Origin: Pelagomonas calceolata
Lineage: Eukaryota > Sar > Pelagophyceae > Pelagomonadales > Pelagomonadaceae
Assembly (NCBI GenBank): GCA_918797485.1
Contig: CAKKNE010000004.1
Location: 1,364,001-1,428,000 of the forward strand
Direction of reading: 5' to 3'
DNA length: 64,000 bases
The notes beneath the pieces are model-generated. The model worked only from the letters and a program-made list of their open reading frames with translations. It was not told where the DNA came from and did not search any database. This document shows positions 7,559 through 17,343 of this stretch, piece by piece. Position numbers and translations under genes: made by a program. How positions within the stretch are numbered: position 1 is the stretch's first letter; the number at the start of each line of letters is the position of its first letter.

Positions 7559-10144
7559 CTACGACGCCGCCGCGACCGCAGATGCGACCGCCCGCGCCGG
7601 CCGGCGGCGCTTCGCGGGCGGCGCCTCCGGCGCCGCATCGGCGGCGTCCGCCCACTTGACGTGCGTCGCCGTCCGCACGGCCCGCAGCAACTCCGCGGCG
7701 CGCACCGTCCGCTCCCTCGACGGCTCGGCGTCGTCCACGAGCCCACACAACGTCTCGTCGTGGGCCGGGCCCTCGTCGTCGCTGACGAAGACGCGCTTGA
7801 CCCGGGCCCGCGCGGCGCGGCCCCCGAGATGGACCTCGACGCTGCGCCCCGCGCACGCCTTTTCTTTCGCTGTGGGCGTTCTAAACGGCGCCGCGCCAAG
7901 GAAGCAGAGCCGCTCGTGGTCGACATCCTCAATAGCGTCGGTTCCGACGAACTGAACCTTGCACTTTTGTGAAGCGTCGCCTACTAACAAGGCCGCCTTC
8001 CACTTCGCAGCGTCGCCTTCCGTACACCGCACCTTGACCCTCATACCATCTTGCTGCGCCTCGGGGTCGTTGTACGGCGGCGTCGCGTGGCGTCTTTCCA
8101 CGCGACAGCGCCACGCTCGGATTTCGCCGCGGCACCGACACAACGCGCAGGGCGCCTTGAGCTGCTCAGGAGCCACAAGCCATCCTGATAAAGCTGTAAT
8201 ACGGCCGTCCGCGTCGAGCGCGTTGTTGTTCAATCGCCGGAAGAGTCTCGGATCTACGTCTAGGATTCTAGCCGCGTCCCGGCACTCAACGGCCTCGCGC
8301 GACGCCTTGTCGGGGAACAGCTGACCCGATAACAACACGGAGGCGTGGACCCAGCGCGACGACCCTTCGACGTCGACGCCCGGCTCCGTTGGTGTATCCC
8401 AAGTGGGGGGAACGAACGCTTTCTCTCCACTGGCGACGGAGGGCCAGTCCTGGCTATCCGGTAGTAAAACTAAGCGCCCCTCCTCATACACTTGGTCGGA
8501 CCAATCTAATTGAGCTAACCACAGCAAATCTTGTGACGCGCTGCCGCCCTCGGAGAGCGGCGGGGGCCCGACCCTTCCCTCGGAGCACGACACGCCGCAC
8601 AGTTGGTCGGCGATGGTCTTGAGCGTCTCGCCCTTTCGAGGCGCGTAGGCCGTGCGGCCGTCGACGTGAATGAGCGTGCCCGGTACTGGTAACTCGTCGG
8701 GTATCTGAGGAATCGGGTGCACCGCGTTCGGGAGCAGTGACGGGACGAACTCGCCCTCGTCGTCGATAGCGTCGTCGACGAAGGAGGCCTCAAAGTCTTC
8801 GAGCTGCAGGCCTTCCCGCCCCAATTTGCCGTTCACCAAGGCACTCAACACGTAGGACGTGAGTCCGGGCGTCGAACGTAGAGCATCTCGACAAGACGCG
8901 TACTGGCGCCAGCCCTCGTTTCTTCTTCTTACTTTAACCGGTTTCCGCCCATATCGATCTCGCTTTCGGTCCGACGCGTCCGCGAGTTTCCCTTCGCATT
9001 TGTCTGCAGCAGCCGTAGCCCACTCGGCCGGCGTTTTCTGAACGAGATGTTTATCGATGCATTCCAACTGCAAGACGTCGACGGAGCAGTGCCTCGACGC
9101 TCCGTTGAGGTCGCCGGCGAACCAGGACCTTCCTCGGAACCGGATCGACCGGCCTCGAGAAGCCAGCAGAGCTTCCACGGGCGGCCGTACCAACGCATCC
9201 ATCGTTGACGGAGGAGGCTTCGTTACATCAATGGACACGGCATGGGTCCGTTCGACCGGTAATGGTGCAGCATCATCAAATGCAACATCGGGCTCGGTAT
9301 GACTATCTAGAGGCTCCGGGGCTTTCCTCCTCCCTCGCGAGGGCGGTGTCAAACCTAAACTTCGAGCAACAGCAGCTCGGGAACGATAGGTCGCCCCGTC
9401 CGGCGCTCTGTACGCTTTGGCGCCGCCCCCACCTCTGGCTTCGCGGGCGGCCCACGTTTTTGTGATGACGTCGGAATCCCCACCCAATGAAGCCACATAA
9501 GCTGCCAACTGTCGCAGAGGCCTTGAAGACGCAGGGGCCTTCTTCTGCGTGTGCAAGCGCTGCCGTTTTTTAGGGGGCGTTTGAGTGACGACTTCATCAG
9601 AGGACTCTTCATCATCAATAGGCACGGGCGACGGCGGCGGTCGCGCGGATAGGCGAGCGTTCTTGCACTCCCGGTACTGTCTGGACGCTTTGTGCTGGCC
9701 GTAGTACCATAAAGCAGCATCATCGAATCGGCACGCGAGGACTTTCGATACCTCTAGGAGATCCTTCGCTTCGCCCCTTTTAGCTTGAGCTAACAAAGCA
9801 GCGTTCGCGTCGGCTCGTTGCGGTGCTTTTAACTCAAACAGTCTCGGTGTACTCAACTTCTCGACGACGAGTCGGGCTTTGGTCTCGTTGCCTTTGCTCG
9901 CGTACCAGGCCTTCAGCCTGACTTCGCGATGCTCGCCCTTCGGGAAGCTTGATAATAGTAAATCTTCGATAGCCACGTACTGGTCGCCTTCATCACTATC
10001 AGTGGGAATTGAAACGCGTTCGTACAATACGCAGCTTTCGTCTTTTTCTCTACCATTCGCAGCCGAACTAAAACCGACCTCGGGCAGCCAGGTCGCCTTG
10101 TTGTCTTCGTACCTCGTCTCGGAGGGGCTGAAGGGGCCGCTCAT
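7559..10144 (-). CDS. Large nuclear protein with MBD-like, LysM-like and Tudor-like segments
   Basis: This is an 861-residue uninterrupted frame starting at ATG 10144. At about residues 243-266, AYRAPDGATYRSRAAVARSL closely follows the end of methyl-CpG-binding (MBD/TAM) domains, which read PDGKxxRSxxxVARxLG. Basic stretches such as KKRQR and RKRDRYGRK suggest nuclear import. At about 500-570, 'YAPRKGETLKTIADQL' and '...GRLVLLPD' resemble a LysM repeat. Near 675 is a CxLCRC...C pair. The last 170 residues contain 'CKVQFVGTDAIEDVDHERL' and 'RARVKRVFVSDDEGP', like Tudor/PWWP-type barrels. A chromatin or modified-DNA reader is my inference. The protein shares its upstream region with the plastid reductase gene. 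Confidence 0.6.
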   Translation of the reverse strand: MSGPFSPSETRYEDNKATWLPEVGFSSAANGREKDESCVLYERVSIPTDSDEGDQYVAIEDLLLSSFPKGEHREVRLKAWYASKGNETKARLVVEKLSTPRLFELKAPQRADANAALLAQAKRGEAKDLLEVSKVLACRFDDAALWYYGQHKASRQYRECKNARLSARPPPSPVPIDDEESSDEVVTQTPPKKRQRLHTQKKAPASSRPLRQLAAYVASLGGDSDVITKTWAAREARGGGGAKAYRAPDGATYRSRAAVARSLGLTPPSRGRRKAPEPLDSHTEPDVAFDDAAPLPVERTHAVSIDVTKPPPSTMDALVRPPVEALLASRGRSIRFRGRSWFAGDLNGASRHCSVDVLQLECIDKHLVQKTPAEWATAAADKCEGKLADASDRKRDRYGRKPVKVRRRNEGWRQYASCRDALRSTPGLTSYVLSALVNGKLGREGLQLEDFEASFVDDAIDDEGEFVPSLLPNAVHPIPQIPDELPVPGTLIHVDGRTAYAPRKGETLKTIADQLCGVSCSEGRVGPPPLSEGGSASQDLLWLAQLDWSDQVYEEGRLVLLPDSQDWPSVASGEKAFVPPTWDTPTEPGVDVEGSSRWVHASVLLSGQLFPDKASREAVECRDAARILDVDPRLFRRLNNNALDADGRITALSGWLVAPEQLKAPCALCRCRGEIRAWRCRVERRHATPPYNDPEAQQDGMRVKVRCTEGDAAKWKAALLVGDASQKCKVQFVGTDAIEDVDHERLCFLGAAPFRTPTAKEKACAGRSVEVHLGGRAARARVKRVFVSDDEGPAHDETLCGLVDDAEPSRERTVRAAELLRAVRTATHVKWADAADAAPEAPPAKRRRPARAVASAVAAAS

Positions 10145-10677
10145 GGTCTTCGCCCTTAGTGTTTTCGGCGGCTCTCCCGGGGGGCGCTATTTCCGGCGCG
10201 GACGCTGTCCCGCGCGGGCCCGGTGGGGCCGGGGGCGCTGCGGCGACGCGCGCGCGTCGGTTTCGCTGGGTGGCGGGGCGTGCGCGCTCCCTACGGCGCG
10301 CGCTACGACGATGTGGCGCTGCGAGATGCGCCTCTCCTAGCGAGAGCTGGGGGTAAAATCCGGCGGTCGTAAGGCTCCGCCGGGAGCTCGTGGGGCGTGC
10401 GCGGGCATCGCTGGCGGGGGGCGGCGGTTGTTCGGAGCGGTGGGCTGCCCCAAGGTTTTTTTGTGGTTTCTTTGTCCAGTCGCCCGGTCGCAGTCGTACC
10501 GCGGCCCGACCGGTCCGTGGCTCAATCGAGGCGTGCGTTTCGCGCGCTCAGCCTCGCCTCTGCCTTGGCTTGGCTCTGCTCTCTGGCAATTTGGTGTGCT
10601 CTCTTGGCAAAGCGCAAACCAGACAACCGACCTGCGCGTCGCTCCGCATCCAATCGCATCTCTGCGAACCCACAACC
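10145..10677. promoter_or_regulatory. Divergent intergenic region
   Basis: About 530 bp lie between two divergent starts. An open frame continues upstream of the plus-strand ATG at 10678 but lacks a signal peptide in that reading, so I treat the stretch as 5' UTR and promoters. No known motif was recognised. Confidence 0.4.
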
Positions 10678-11508
10678 ATGCAATCGATGCTCCTGCTCTT
10701 CGCATGCAGCGCTGTCGCGCTGCTGCCGGCGCCTGCACGGCAACACCGCGCGCGCGGCGTCATGCGCATGGGCTGGGGTGACCCGCCGGTGTGGTCCGAG
10801 GCGACCATCAAATCGAACACCGAGGCCTGCGCCGGCCACCGCGCGATTGAGCTCGAGGTGCCCGCCGAGACCGCGCAAGCGTTCGAGACCGCGGGCCAGT
10901 ACGTCCAATTGACCATCGGCGAGGAGAAGCCGGGCTTCTACGCCATCGCGAGCGCGCCAGGCAAAGCCACCTTCGAGTTCCTCATCAAAGAAAATGAAGG
11001 CAACGCATACTTAACTAGTTTAAAAAGCGGCGCGCCGGTAAAATGCTCGGAGGTGTCCGGCAAGGGCTACCAGACGAAGGAACATTTTGATGGCGACGGC
11101 GGCGCCGTGGCCGCGCAGTACGATGGCTTCGCGTGCATGAACGTGTTATTTGTCGCGGGCGGCAGCGGCGTCGCGCCGCTACGGTCATGCATCGAGGCCG
11201 GCGTCGCGCTGGAATTGCCACAGCGCGCTACTTTGTACTACGGCGTCCGGGACGATTCCGTATTGGCGTATCAGGACAAGTTCGACGAGTGGTCAAAGAA
11301 CTACAACGTCGACGTCGTCACTTGTTTCTCTCAGGGCAGCGGCGGCGCCTTCAAGGGCTACGTCCAGGACGCCATCAAGGCGAAGGGCGTGGCCGTGCCG
11401 CGGAACACGGGCGCGGCCGTCTGCGGGCCGAAGGACATGTTCACGGCGACGAAGGAACTGCTGACGAAGGAGGGCGTCTTCGAGTCGCGGGTCCTCTCGA
11501 ACTTCTAA
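10678..11508 (+). CDS. Plastid ferredoxin-reductase-like FAD/NAD(P) oxidoreductase
   Basis: The protein has 276 residues from ATG 10678. The start gives a hydrophobic signal (MQSMLLLFACSAVALLPAPA) followed by a basic transit-like stretch, the bipartite leader of complex plastids, though the usual Phe at the cleavage point is not seen. The body is a ferredoxin-NADP reductase-like fold: 'AGQYVQLTIGEEKPGFYAIAS' is the FAD-binding barrel, 'VLFVAGGSGVAPLRSCIEAG' is the nucleotide-binding glycine motif, 'LYYGVRDDSVLAYQDKFDEW' continues the NAD(P) domain, and 'AAVCGPKDMFTATKELL' is the usual C-terminal CGP motif. Relatives in plants are chloroplast oxidoreductases without a defined partner. Electron transfer in the plastid is likely. 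Confidence 0.8.
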   Translation: MQSMLLLFACSAVALLPAPARQHRARGVMRMGWGDPPVWSEATIKSNTEACAGHRAIELEVPAETAQAFETAGQYVQLTIGEEKPGFYAIASAPGKATFEFLIKENEGNAYLTSLKSGAPVKCSEVSGKGYQTKEHFDGDGGAVAAQYDGFACMNVLFVAGGSGVAPLRSCIEAGVALELPQRATLYYGVRDDSVLAYQDKFDEWSKNYNVDVVTCFSQGSGGAFKGYVQDAIKAKGVAVPRNTGAAVCGPKDMFTATKELLTKEGVFESRVLSNF

Positions 11509-11824
11509 CTATATTCAGTTAAGTCGTAAAATCGTGGGGGCGCGGGCTCGGCCGTCGCGCCGCCGCCACATCGTTCGACGGGGGGCGATGGGGGCTTATA
11601 TTTGGCCGGTGGTGTCAGGCGCCGCCCCGTTTGCGTTGGCGTTGCGCGAGTTCGTCAGACCATTCTGGACGACAGCCGCGTTCTCGCCGCCGCTGGGGGT
11701 AGACAACGTAGTTTGAACGCAGCCTAAGGCCGTGTCCTCGCAATTGAGAATGACGCCCGGCGTCTGCGTCGTGGAGTCGGCCGGCGTGGTCATCGTCGTG
11801 GCGTCGGCCGGCGGCGGGCCGTCT
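11509..11824. other. Convergent spacer, possible missing C-terminus of the next gene
   Basis: The region lies between two convergent gene ends. A minus-strand frame here, ending at 11596, reads DKYHIGEDGPPPADATTM and then a Thr/Asn-rich tail. It could be the true end of the solute-binding protein if a small intron or frameshift lies near 11830-11870. Otherwise it is 3' UTR. Confidence 0.35.
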
Positions 11825-12910
11825 TCACCAATGTGGTACTTGTCGCTGTCCGTCGACGCACGTGGCCCGGTCGCACTCCAGGACCGGCTCGATCTTGTAG
11901 ATCTGGTCTTCCGCGGTGAAGTAAATAGCTGTTTGGAGGCCCTGCACGACCGCCGCGGGCGGCGCGGGGAAGCGCCCCTTCTGCGAGTACGCCGACAGGA
12001 CGTCGAGGTAGGCGCCGCCGGGCTGCCACATGGCTGCCGTGTCGCGGCCGTCGGGCAGGACCTGCTGGCTCCACGGATAGCTCCGTCCACCCCCCTGAGA
12101 CACTCTGTAGTCCCAGCTCGACCGGCAGAGGTAGGCGACGACGTGCGCTACGATGTCGGGCGATGTCTGTAAAACGCGCTCCGACACGACCACGGCTTTC
12201 CCCGTCGGAAACCCCCAGGCCGTCGCGTCGCCGGCGTCGATCATGACGTGGCCCGGCATCTCCGAGCCGGGCGGCGGCGTCCGCACTAGGTGGCCCATGC
12301 AGCCGCCCGAGCACCACGCTGCGTCCACGTCGCCCTTGTCCCAGGCCTTCGTGATGCCTTCGGGGGTGCTGAATGCCAGAGTTACATCGCGCGCATCGAC
12401 CGAGGCGCTCTGCAAGGTACCGAGCAACATCAGGTGCGCGTTGCTCCCCTCCACGGTCCATAGCGTCTTGTGCCTCAAATCCGAGAGCAGATTCAGCCCC
12501 TCGCGCGCCACCAACGCGTTCGACTCGATGTCCGTGAAGGGTACGGCGACGACCGTGACCTTGGCGCCCCGCGCCGCGGCGGCCACGAAGGACGTCGAAC
12601 AAACAACCGCCATGTCCAAAAAGCCCGCCTCGACCCAGTCCAATGCCACCACGCCGCTCGGCTGGTCGTAAAAAGCGAAGCACGCGTCCAGGAAGTCCAA
12701 CGACTTGCCCATGATGCCCAAGGCCGCGGGCGCGGCAAGTCGCGGCGCGCCGATCCGAAACGTGCGGTTGCACGGCTTGCACGGCGACGCGGCCGTGCCG
12801 CAGATCGGGTTGTCGTAGGGGCCCGCAGGCGGCGCCGGCGCGTCGCCGGCGCCTGCAGCCGCCGCCGCGACCGTCGCGACGGCCACGAGCGCCAACGCGC
12901 GGCACTTCAT
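11825..12910 (-). CDS. Taurine/nitrate-type periplasmic solute-binding protein (secreted)
   Basis: The 361-residue protein begins with a clear signal peptide (MKCRALALVAVATVAAAAAGA). The body follows the TauA branch of type 2 solute-binding proteins: 'DWVEAGFLDMAVVCSTSFVAAAARGAKV', then 'SNALVAREGLNLLSDLRHKT', 'STPEGITKAWDKGDVDAAW' and 'ATAWGFPTGKAVVV'. In bacteria such proteins feed ABC importers for taurine and other sulfonates. No permease or ATPase gene lies nearby. Several cysteines (CGTAASPCKPC, CSGGCMG) suggest disulfides suited to an extracellular or ER-lumen site. The gene was probably acquired from bacteria long ago, since its base composition matches its neighbours. The exact C-terminus is uncertain. 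Confidence 0.7.
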   Translation of the reverse strand: MKCRALALVAVATVAAAAAGAGDAPAPPAGPYDNPICGTAASPCKPCNRTFRIGAPRLAAPAALGIMGKSLDFLDACFAFYDQPSGVVALDWVEAGFLDMAVVCSTSFVAAAARGAKVTVVAVPFTDIESNALVAREGLNLLSDLRHKTLWTVEGSNAHLMLLGTLQSASVDARDVTLAFSTPEGITKAWDKGDVDAAWCSGGCMGHLVRTPPPGSEMPGHVMIDAGDATAWGFPTGKAVVVSERVLQTSPDIVAHVVAYLCRSSWDYRVSQGGGRSYPWSQQVLPDGRDTAAMWQPGGAYLDVLSAYSQKGRFPAPPAAVVQGLQTAIYFTAEDQIYKIEPVLECDRATCVDGQRQVPHW

Positions 12911-13507
12911 TGTGTGCGTTTTCTATTTAGATTTTTGGGCCCGGGCGATCTACTGGTCACTGCGCGGGCTGGCCAACGTCTAACCGACCGCGCGTCGCGC
13001 CCGCTCCGACGCGCTGTGCACTCAAGTCTGCTCGGGCAAATCGGTAAATCTGCGGACGAGCGCTCAAGCGTTAGCAGGCGCTTGGTCCACGGCGAGTCGC
13101 CGCTGTGATTGGTGCACAGTTCAACCGAGAGGGGTTTCGGTGGGCCCGATCCGCTTTAAAAACACAGATGAGCACAATCCCGCGATTCTCTGGGTGAAGC
13201 AGGAATTGCACTCACCCTTTCCACGACTCCATCCAGAGCCGCCCGGAGGACTCCTAGGTCGCCGGGCCTGGTCGGGTTCGAGCCCACCGCCTAAGAGGTA
13301 CTATACTTATATGTAGGGTAAGGTACCTTGCAGCGCCATCGAGCGCAGAGGCCAAGCCCTCCGTGCAACGCGTGCGCGCCGGACGCGGAGCGACCAGCCG
13401 ACGACCCACGACTGCCGGCGAGGAGCGCTGCCCCGCGAAGCAGCACCGCGAGCCGCTTGGGGCAGCCCCAGCCTCTCACTGCGCAGAGCGGCAGCCGTGC
13501 GTGAACC
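12911..13507. promoter_or_regulatory. Divergent intergenic region
   Basis: About 600 bp lie between divergent starts. It contains GGTTCGAGCCC at 13275-13285, which looks like an RNA polymerase III B box, but no matching A box was found. No protein-like ORF is present. Confidence 0.4.
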
Positions 13508-15553
13508 ATGCCCCCCAAGAAGAAGAAAGCCGCCAAGAAGGGCTCCAGCAAAGAACCGAAAAAGAAGACCGCCGGTAAAAAAGACAAGTCTCCTAAGAAA
13601 GGAGGGAAATCCAAGAGCCCCTCGAAGGGCAAAGGCGGCAAGGGCAAGAAAGGAAAGGGCAAGGAAAATAAGCCTGAGTCCGACTCGGAGGAAGAAGAAC
13701 CGCCGCCGCCGACGGAGCGCGAGCTGTGGTTACAAGATGGCGGGATTCTGCCGCAGATGACGTGTGGCGCGGAAGATTTGTTGCGGTACGAATTGCTGAA
13801 GCACGACGAGCGGGAACTGTCTTCAACCATCGAGGAGAGGCCCCAGTTCGCGTCGTGCAACGGCTACTCGTTAAATTGGCTCCCGGACGTCAATAAAAAG
13901 TGGCGGCCGACGCCTAATCTACCAAATCCACTACTCAAGTCCGACAAATTACCGAGACTCGGTAAGAGCCACGAACCGGACCGGAAAGGCGTCGAACGGT
14001 GCTGGTTGTTGCTACGGTCGCATTTCGAGCCCATCGAACCTCCCCCCACAATAGATGAGGCAGAAGAAAAGCGGAAGCAGGAGGTCGCCGAGGCTGTTAC
14101 GTTGATCCACCGCTTCGTGAGACGGTTTTGTCACGTGAAGATGGCCGTCGACGCGTTCTTGAAACCTCCACCGATCGAGGCGCCAAAAAGTCCGGTCTCG
14201 GACACAGGCCCCTCGGATGCTTTTGTGTTGCCTCTGGAAGACAAACATAAACTACTGGCGCCGCGCAAGGCGTCGCTGCGGGGCTTCTACGACTTCCTCG
14301 AAAGCAGCGGAGAGAAATTTGACGGGGGCTACCCTTATGATGATGCGAAGTGGCGGCCCCTGCAGCTGCTCATAAGGGAGCACTACTTCGTGCCCCAACA
14401 CAGCACGCAGTGCGAGGTCAAGCCCCTGTCTTCGGCCGCGGCGTTCGCGCTCGACGCGATCGATAACCGAGTAGATGCGATCCACCTCCCGGAGAACCGG
14501 CCTCGCGTCCTCAAACCCCGTAGAAGGAAGGAGGACCTGCAGCACCGGCCGCTGTCGCCGCGGGAGGCCGTGGACGTGGCCCATGACGTCGCGCAAGGAA
14601 ATTTGGAGGTGGCCGAGTTTGTGGACCAGGACGCGTGCAACGCGCCGGACGTGCACGGCGACCGGCCCCTGACTGTTGCTGTCCTCGCGGGCAAGATCCG
14701 AGCTTTATGTTTACTCTTGGAGAGAGGCGCGTGGCCGTCGGCGCCGTCCTGCTCGCCCTACGGCAACGGCGCCACGCCCTTACACTACGCCTGTGCGCGT
14801 GCGGATGCGGACTGCGTCCATATACTGTTGAGAGGCGGCGCGGATCCCAATGCCACGACCACCAACGGCGAAGTCCCTCTCCACTACTTGTGTCGGGCGC
14901 CTCTACCAGTCTCGAAGGACGAGTCAGATGACGAGGCGGAGGACAAGGAGGCGCCCGACGCGAATCTCACGCATATCGCGAAACTACTTATAGATTTTGG
15001 AGCCCATCCGGACGGGTACGAAGACCGAACTTTGAATCGCGGAGACCCGCCGCCGCCGCCCGTCGTCGAGGACGACGGCGGCAAGACGAAGAAGGGCAAG
15101 AAGGGCAAGAAGGCGCCGGCCAAGAAGAAGGGTGGGAAGAAGGGCGACAAGAAGGGCGCCGACGAAGCGGAGCCGCCGCCGCCGCCCGAGCCCATGGGCG
15201 CCTTGCAGCACTCCGGCCACCGGGCCTCGTCGGAAACGCATGCGGCTTTACTCACGCCGTTGCAGCACGCGGCGTCGGTGGGCCACCACGCCATCGTCAA
15301 GGAACTGTTGCGGCGGGAGGCGCGGGCCGCGGTCGTCGCCGAGACCGATGCTGGGGATAGAAGGACGGTCGTGTCGCTCTGTGGGCGGGCTTTGTCTACC
15401 GAAGAGCCACCTGCTGAAGCGTTCGCTACATTATGTACGCTGCGGACGTATCTTCATTTACCACCTCCACTACCTCCCGCCAAAGGTGGTGGTGGTGCAG
15501 GTAAGAAGAAGGGCGGCGGCAAGAAGAAGAAGGGCGGGAAGAAGAAGAAGTAA
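13508..15553 (+). CDS. Ankyrin-repeat protein with lysine-rich ends
   Basis: The protein has 681 residues. The first 55 or so are almost all Lys, Gly, Ser and Pro, followed by an acidic-Pro stretch and then a globular region with no recognised domain (about 70-340). Ankyrin repeats run from about 385: 'VHGDRPLTVAVLAGKIRALCLLLERG', 'NGATPLHYACARADADCVHILLRGGADPN', 'NGEVPLHYLC' and 'LTPLQHAASVGHHAIVKELLRR'. A second lysine-rich insert (about 525-555) splits the array, and the protein ends in a GGKKKKGGKKKK tail. Ankyrin arrays bind proteins. The basic ends could bind nucleic acid, microtubules or membranes. Similar Lys-rich ankyrin proteins occur in flagellar proteomes, but nothing here proves that location. 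Confidence 0.75.
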   Translation: MPPKKKKAAKKGSSKEPKKKTAGKKDKSPKKGGKSKSPSKGKGGKGKKGKGKENKPESDSEEEEPPPPTERELWLQDGGILPQMTCGAEDLLRYELLKHDERELSSTIEERPQFASCNGYSLNWLPDVNKKWRPTPNLPNPLLKSDKLPRLGKSHEPDRKGVERCWLLLRSHFEPIEPPPTIDEAEEKRKQEVAEAVTLIHRFVRRFCHVKMAVDAFLKPPPIEAPKSPVSDTGPSDAFVLPLEDKHKLLAPRKASLRGFYDFLESSGEKFDGGYPYDDAKWRPLQLLIREHYFVPQHSTQCEVKPLSSAAAFALDAIDNRVDAIHLPENRPRVLKPRRRKEDLQHRPLSPREAVDVAHDVAQGNLEVAEFVDQDACNAPDVHGDRPLTVAVLAGKIRALCLLLERGAWPSAPSCSPYGNGATPLHYACARADADCVHILLRGGADPNATTTNGEVPLHYLCRAPLPVSKDESDDEAEDKEAPDANLTHIAKLLIDFGAHPDGYEDRTLNRGDPPPPPVVEDDGGKTKKGKKGKKAPAKKKGGKKGDKKGADEAEPPPPPEPMGALQHSGHRASSETHAALLTPLQHAASVGHHAIVKELLRREARAAVVAETDAGDRRTVVSLCGRALSTEEPPAEAFATLCTLRTYLHLPPPLPPAKGGGGAGKKKGGGKKKKGGKKKK

Positions 15554-15846
15554 GTAGCTTGTGACTGTGATCTTCTCGTCGATGGCGTGTTGCGGTGCTA
15601 GGACTCGTGGGCGGGAGACACCGCGCGCCCCCACGGCCAGACGTTTCGCGGCGATATCCGTCGAATCAAGATCGCGTCGTGATGATCCCAAGCCACTGAC
15701 CCCTGACTCACTGGTGGTGGCGAGGCTGAGGCTGAGGCGAGGCTAGAGTGTCTATGAAAAGCTAGCAATAATTTGCCGCGGCGCACGACGGCAAGTGCCG
15801 CACGCACGATGGCATCCCTGAAGAAGGCTGCCCCGTGACGGCAGCC

Positions 15847-17343
15847 ATGCGCACGCTACTCATTACGCTCGCGCTGGCGCGGGCCTGGCAGCCCCAGCTG
15901 CCGCAGACTGGCAACTGGACTCAGTTGATCGAGGAGGAGCTCGACCGGAGCTTACGCGTCTACGAACGACCGGCAAACGTTGATCAAGCCTACCGCCTGG
16001 CGGAGCAACTCCTGGCAGACCCGGACCGCTTCGTATTGATCCTGGGCGACACGCTCATCGCCGACGCGCGACTGCTGTTCAACAAGAAGGGCCTGCATCA
16101 CTTGGAATTCGTGAAATCCACCATCGAGCGCAAGGGCCACGCGAACGTACTGTACAACTACGAGTGGAACGCCGACGGCTTCCGGTCTGAAGATCAATTG
16201 GTGCGGGAAGGGTGTGCGACGCCCTTCCAATTAACAAGGGTCAAGCCTAGAAGCTGGTCATTGCAAAAAACAGCAAAACCACTACCCCGCTTCGTCATCG
16301 CCAAGCGCCACGGGTATGCGCAGTGCGGTTTGTTAGTACCGAATTGCTATTTTGAGGATCTGAAGAGGTGGCGGCACATCACGAAATTAATTAGAGGCGA
16401 GGCCCGGAACCGCACCTTCGCATCTCGAGACGACCGGGCGTTTTGGAGGGGCTCGATACGGACGCAGCCCGAGTGTGCCGACGAGATGGGTAATTTTGCG
16501 AGGACGCAAGCTGTAGCACTCAGTGCAAGGCACCCGGCGCTGTTTGATGTGCGCTGTCTGGACTGTGACGTGCGGGACGAAGCCACGAAGCCGTGTGACG
16601 CCTACAAGTTCGACGAAGATACTCGCAAAGTCATAGCGGACGACTTTGCGAAGCTCCACGCCCCGCACGTCGGCAAGCAGCTCTTCAGTCGGTACAAGTA
16701 CCAGCTCAATTTACCTGGCAGTGTCTCGGGGTCCTATTCTCGAAATTTGAACCACCTCTGGTCCGTCGGCAGTGTTGTGATGATGTGGGACGCGCCCTTC
16801 GTCGAATTCTACTATCCCGCGCTGTCCGACGAGACGCACGTCACCGTTGATATTCAGAATGCGGCTGAGAAGTTCTCGGCGTTACGTAATGACCAACAAC
16901 GCCAGCAGAAGCTCTTGGCAAATGCCGAACGCGTCTCGCAGGAGTTGTTATGCCCGTCATGCCTAGAATCCTACTGGCGCAAACTCATAAGAAGGTACCG
17001 GTCCTACTTTCGCTTAGACGCGGTGTTAGATGATAGAGACACGTTGAGGCGGTTGCTGGCGGGTTTGGACGTCTCCAAGTTAAAACTCGTCGCGCTCGAC
17101 GTCTCGACGAAGTGGAAGCTGGTGTCGCCGCGCTTCCTCACGGAGCCGGGCCAGCTGCAGGCGATCGCCGACGCCGCCACGGTCGACCCGGACGCGACGC
17201 CGGCGCCGGCGCGAATGTGGAGGGAGCGGCGCGCGAAGAAAAAGAAGGCGTCCGAGACGGCGGCGGACATCACCGACGTCAAGCGGCGCGCGGCGAAGAA
17301 GTGGCTTCGGGGCGTGACCGGTTGTTTAGGTTTACAGTGTTAA
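15847..17343 (+). CDS. GT90 glycosyltransferase (CAP10/POGLUT-like)
   Basis: The 498-residue protein starts with a signal peptide (MRTLLITLALARAWQPQLP). I used ATG 15847, since the longer reading begins with GTG. The C-terminal two thirds match GT90 (CAP10, Rumi/POGLUT, KDELC) enzymes: 'RDDRAFWRGSIRTQP', then 'KQLFSRYKYQLNLPGSVSGS', 'SRNLNHLWSVGSVVMMWDAP' and 'FVEFYYPALSDETHVTVD'. These are the family's substrate and nucleotide-sugar binding segments. Animal relatives O-glucosylate EGF repeats and fungal ones build capsule. Diatoms and pelagophytes have many paralogues. Secretory-pathway glycosylation is likely, but donor and acceptor are unknown. The Lys-rich C-terminus is an extension. Confidence 0.85.
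   Translation: MRTLLITLALARAWQPQLPQTGNWTQLIEEELDRSLRVYERPANVDQAYRLAEQLLADPDRFVLILGDTLIADARLLFNKKGLHHLEFVKSTIERKGHANVLYNYEWNADGFRSEDQLVREGCATPFQLTRVKPRSWSLQKTAKPLPRFVIAKRHGYAQCGLLVPNCYFEDLKRWRHITKLIRGEARNRTFASRDDRAFWRGSIRTQPECADEMGNFARTQAVALSARHPALFDVRCLDCDVRDEATKPCDAYKFDEDTRKVIADDFAKLHAPHVGKQLFSRYKYQLNLPGSVSGSYSRNLNHLWSVGSVVMMWDAPFVEFYYPALSDETHVTVDIQNAAEKFSALRNDQQRQQKLLANAERVSQELLCPSCLESYWRKLIRRYRSYFRLDAVLDDRDTLRRLLAGLDVSKLKLVALDVSTKWKLVSPRFLTEPGQLQAIADAATVDPDATPAPARMWRERRAKKKKASETAADITDVKRRAAKKWLRGVTGCLGLQC

Noticed and set aside
11790-12905. 371-residue minus-strand frame overlapping the solute-binding protein
   Set aside because: Same strand, other frame, Arg/Gly-rich; the neighbouring frame has the signal peptide and TauA motifs.
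13222-13300. Possible tRNA: GGTTCGAGCCC B box at 13275-13285
   Set aside because: No A box, no 7-bp acceptor pairing and a mismatch in the T-stem; the cloverleaf could not be drawn.
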